The position numbers and the translations under genes are program-made. A model generated the notes under the pieces. The model saw only the letters and a list, made by a program, of their open reading frames with translations, was not told where the DNA came from and did no database searches. Shown in pieces: positions 63,698-64,000 of a stretch of DNA of 64,000 bases; positions within the stretch are counted from its first letter, which is position 1, and every line of letters starts with the position of its first letter. The DNA comes from Hyperoodon ampullatus (taxonomy: Eukaryota > Chordata > Mammalia > Artiodactyla > Ziphiidae): positions 45,168,338-45,232,337 of the forward strand of contig OX457061.1 in NCBI GenBank assembly GCA_949752795.1, given 5' to 3'.

Positions 63698-64000
63698 TTA
63701 CTGCTGAGTGAGCAGATAGAATTCACTTATATCCCAGAATATGCTAATTTTAGGAGAGAAAATGAGTTCTTTGCTGGTACTCATGTTTCTGTGGTATATA
63801 GTAAGAAGTCTTTGGGAGATTTTAGACAAGTAAATCCTTATCTTCTATAGAAGCTGGTGATGGGTTATCTATGTAATGCAATATTTTAATAAGTCCATGT
63901 TGATCTTCATAAAATCATGTGATTTAATTTGTTTTTAAAACTCACATATATATAATAATATTTATAAACTTAAACATTATTTTGTTTAAAATGCATCCTA

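Larger units (their letters stand above)
45691..64000 (+). other. RASEF: RASEF intron 1 (beginning; runs off the window)
   Basis: The intron starts at donor GTGCGT at 45691. I looked on the + strand for the next RASEF coding block (EEQVSTLYQN... in human) and did not find it. The interval holds a long CT/CTGT tract, two adjacent L1 3' ends, four SINEs, old and young L1 pieces, MIR and MER5-like fragments. The parts not listed separately (about 46960-47680, 48330-50020, 50270-50940, 51050-52300, 52660-53820, 54370-55240, 56400-58340, 61380-62500) show only AT-rich unique sequence or repeats too diverged to name. Confidence 0.8.

Noticed and set aside
1..64000. CRISPR arrays, bacterial operons, tRNA genes
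   Set aside because: The repeats are dispersed SINE/LINE copies or microsatellites. The tRNA-like heads of the SINEs are not functional tRNA genes, and all context is mammalian.

Overview
The window is mammalian nuclear DNA, almost certainly from a cetacean. The evidence is at least eleven copies of a tRNA-Glu-type SINE (head reading ggcttccctggtggcgcag, poly-A tail) in the short and long forms typical of whales, plus cetartiodactyl L1 3' ends, over a background of older mammalian repeats (MIR, L2, MER5, MER20, MLT1-like LTRs, Tigger-like, old L1M/HAL1). These assignments rest on recognition by eye; no repeat library could be run.

Two loci carry protein-coding signal, both on the + strand. 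(1) Exon 1 of RASEF (Rab45) lies at about 45260-45690 inside a CpG island (about 44800-45700). It encodes the two N-terminal EF-hands and ends at a clear GT donor. The remaining exons were not found, so intron 1 seems to run past the right end (more than 18 kb). (2) Between 7.8 and 15.5 kb, three spaced segments (7833-8022, 11935-12060, 15378-15494) encode consecutive leucine-rich repeats of the FBXL/AMN1 type. Splice sites and codon phases match from one segment to the next. The first has an in-frame TGA and the second a frameshift, so this looks like a decayed, unprocessed (probably unitary) LRR pseudogene. No open reading frame reveals it, and it is the most interesting item here.

Layout: 1-7.8 kb old repeats and unassigned intergenic DNA with a Tigger-like fossil; 7.8-15.5 kb the broken LRR gene with an old L1, MIRs, a perfect 20-bp-arm palindrome and a SINE in its introns; 15.5-32.9 kb intergenic, with a composite HAL1-like/L1/L2 block at 18.4-22.3 kb; 32.9-36.4 kb a 5'-truncated, mutated L1 on the minus strand; 36.4-44.7 kb old L1, MER20, MLT1 and several SINEs; 44.7-45.7 kb the RASEF CpG island and exon 1; 45.7-64 kb RASEF intron 1, opening with a 170-bp pyrimidine microsatellite and two L1 3' ends, then more SINEs and L1s.

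There is no prokaryotic content, no tRNA or rRNA gene, no CRISPR array and no intact viral gene.
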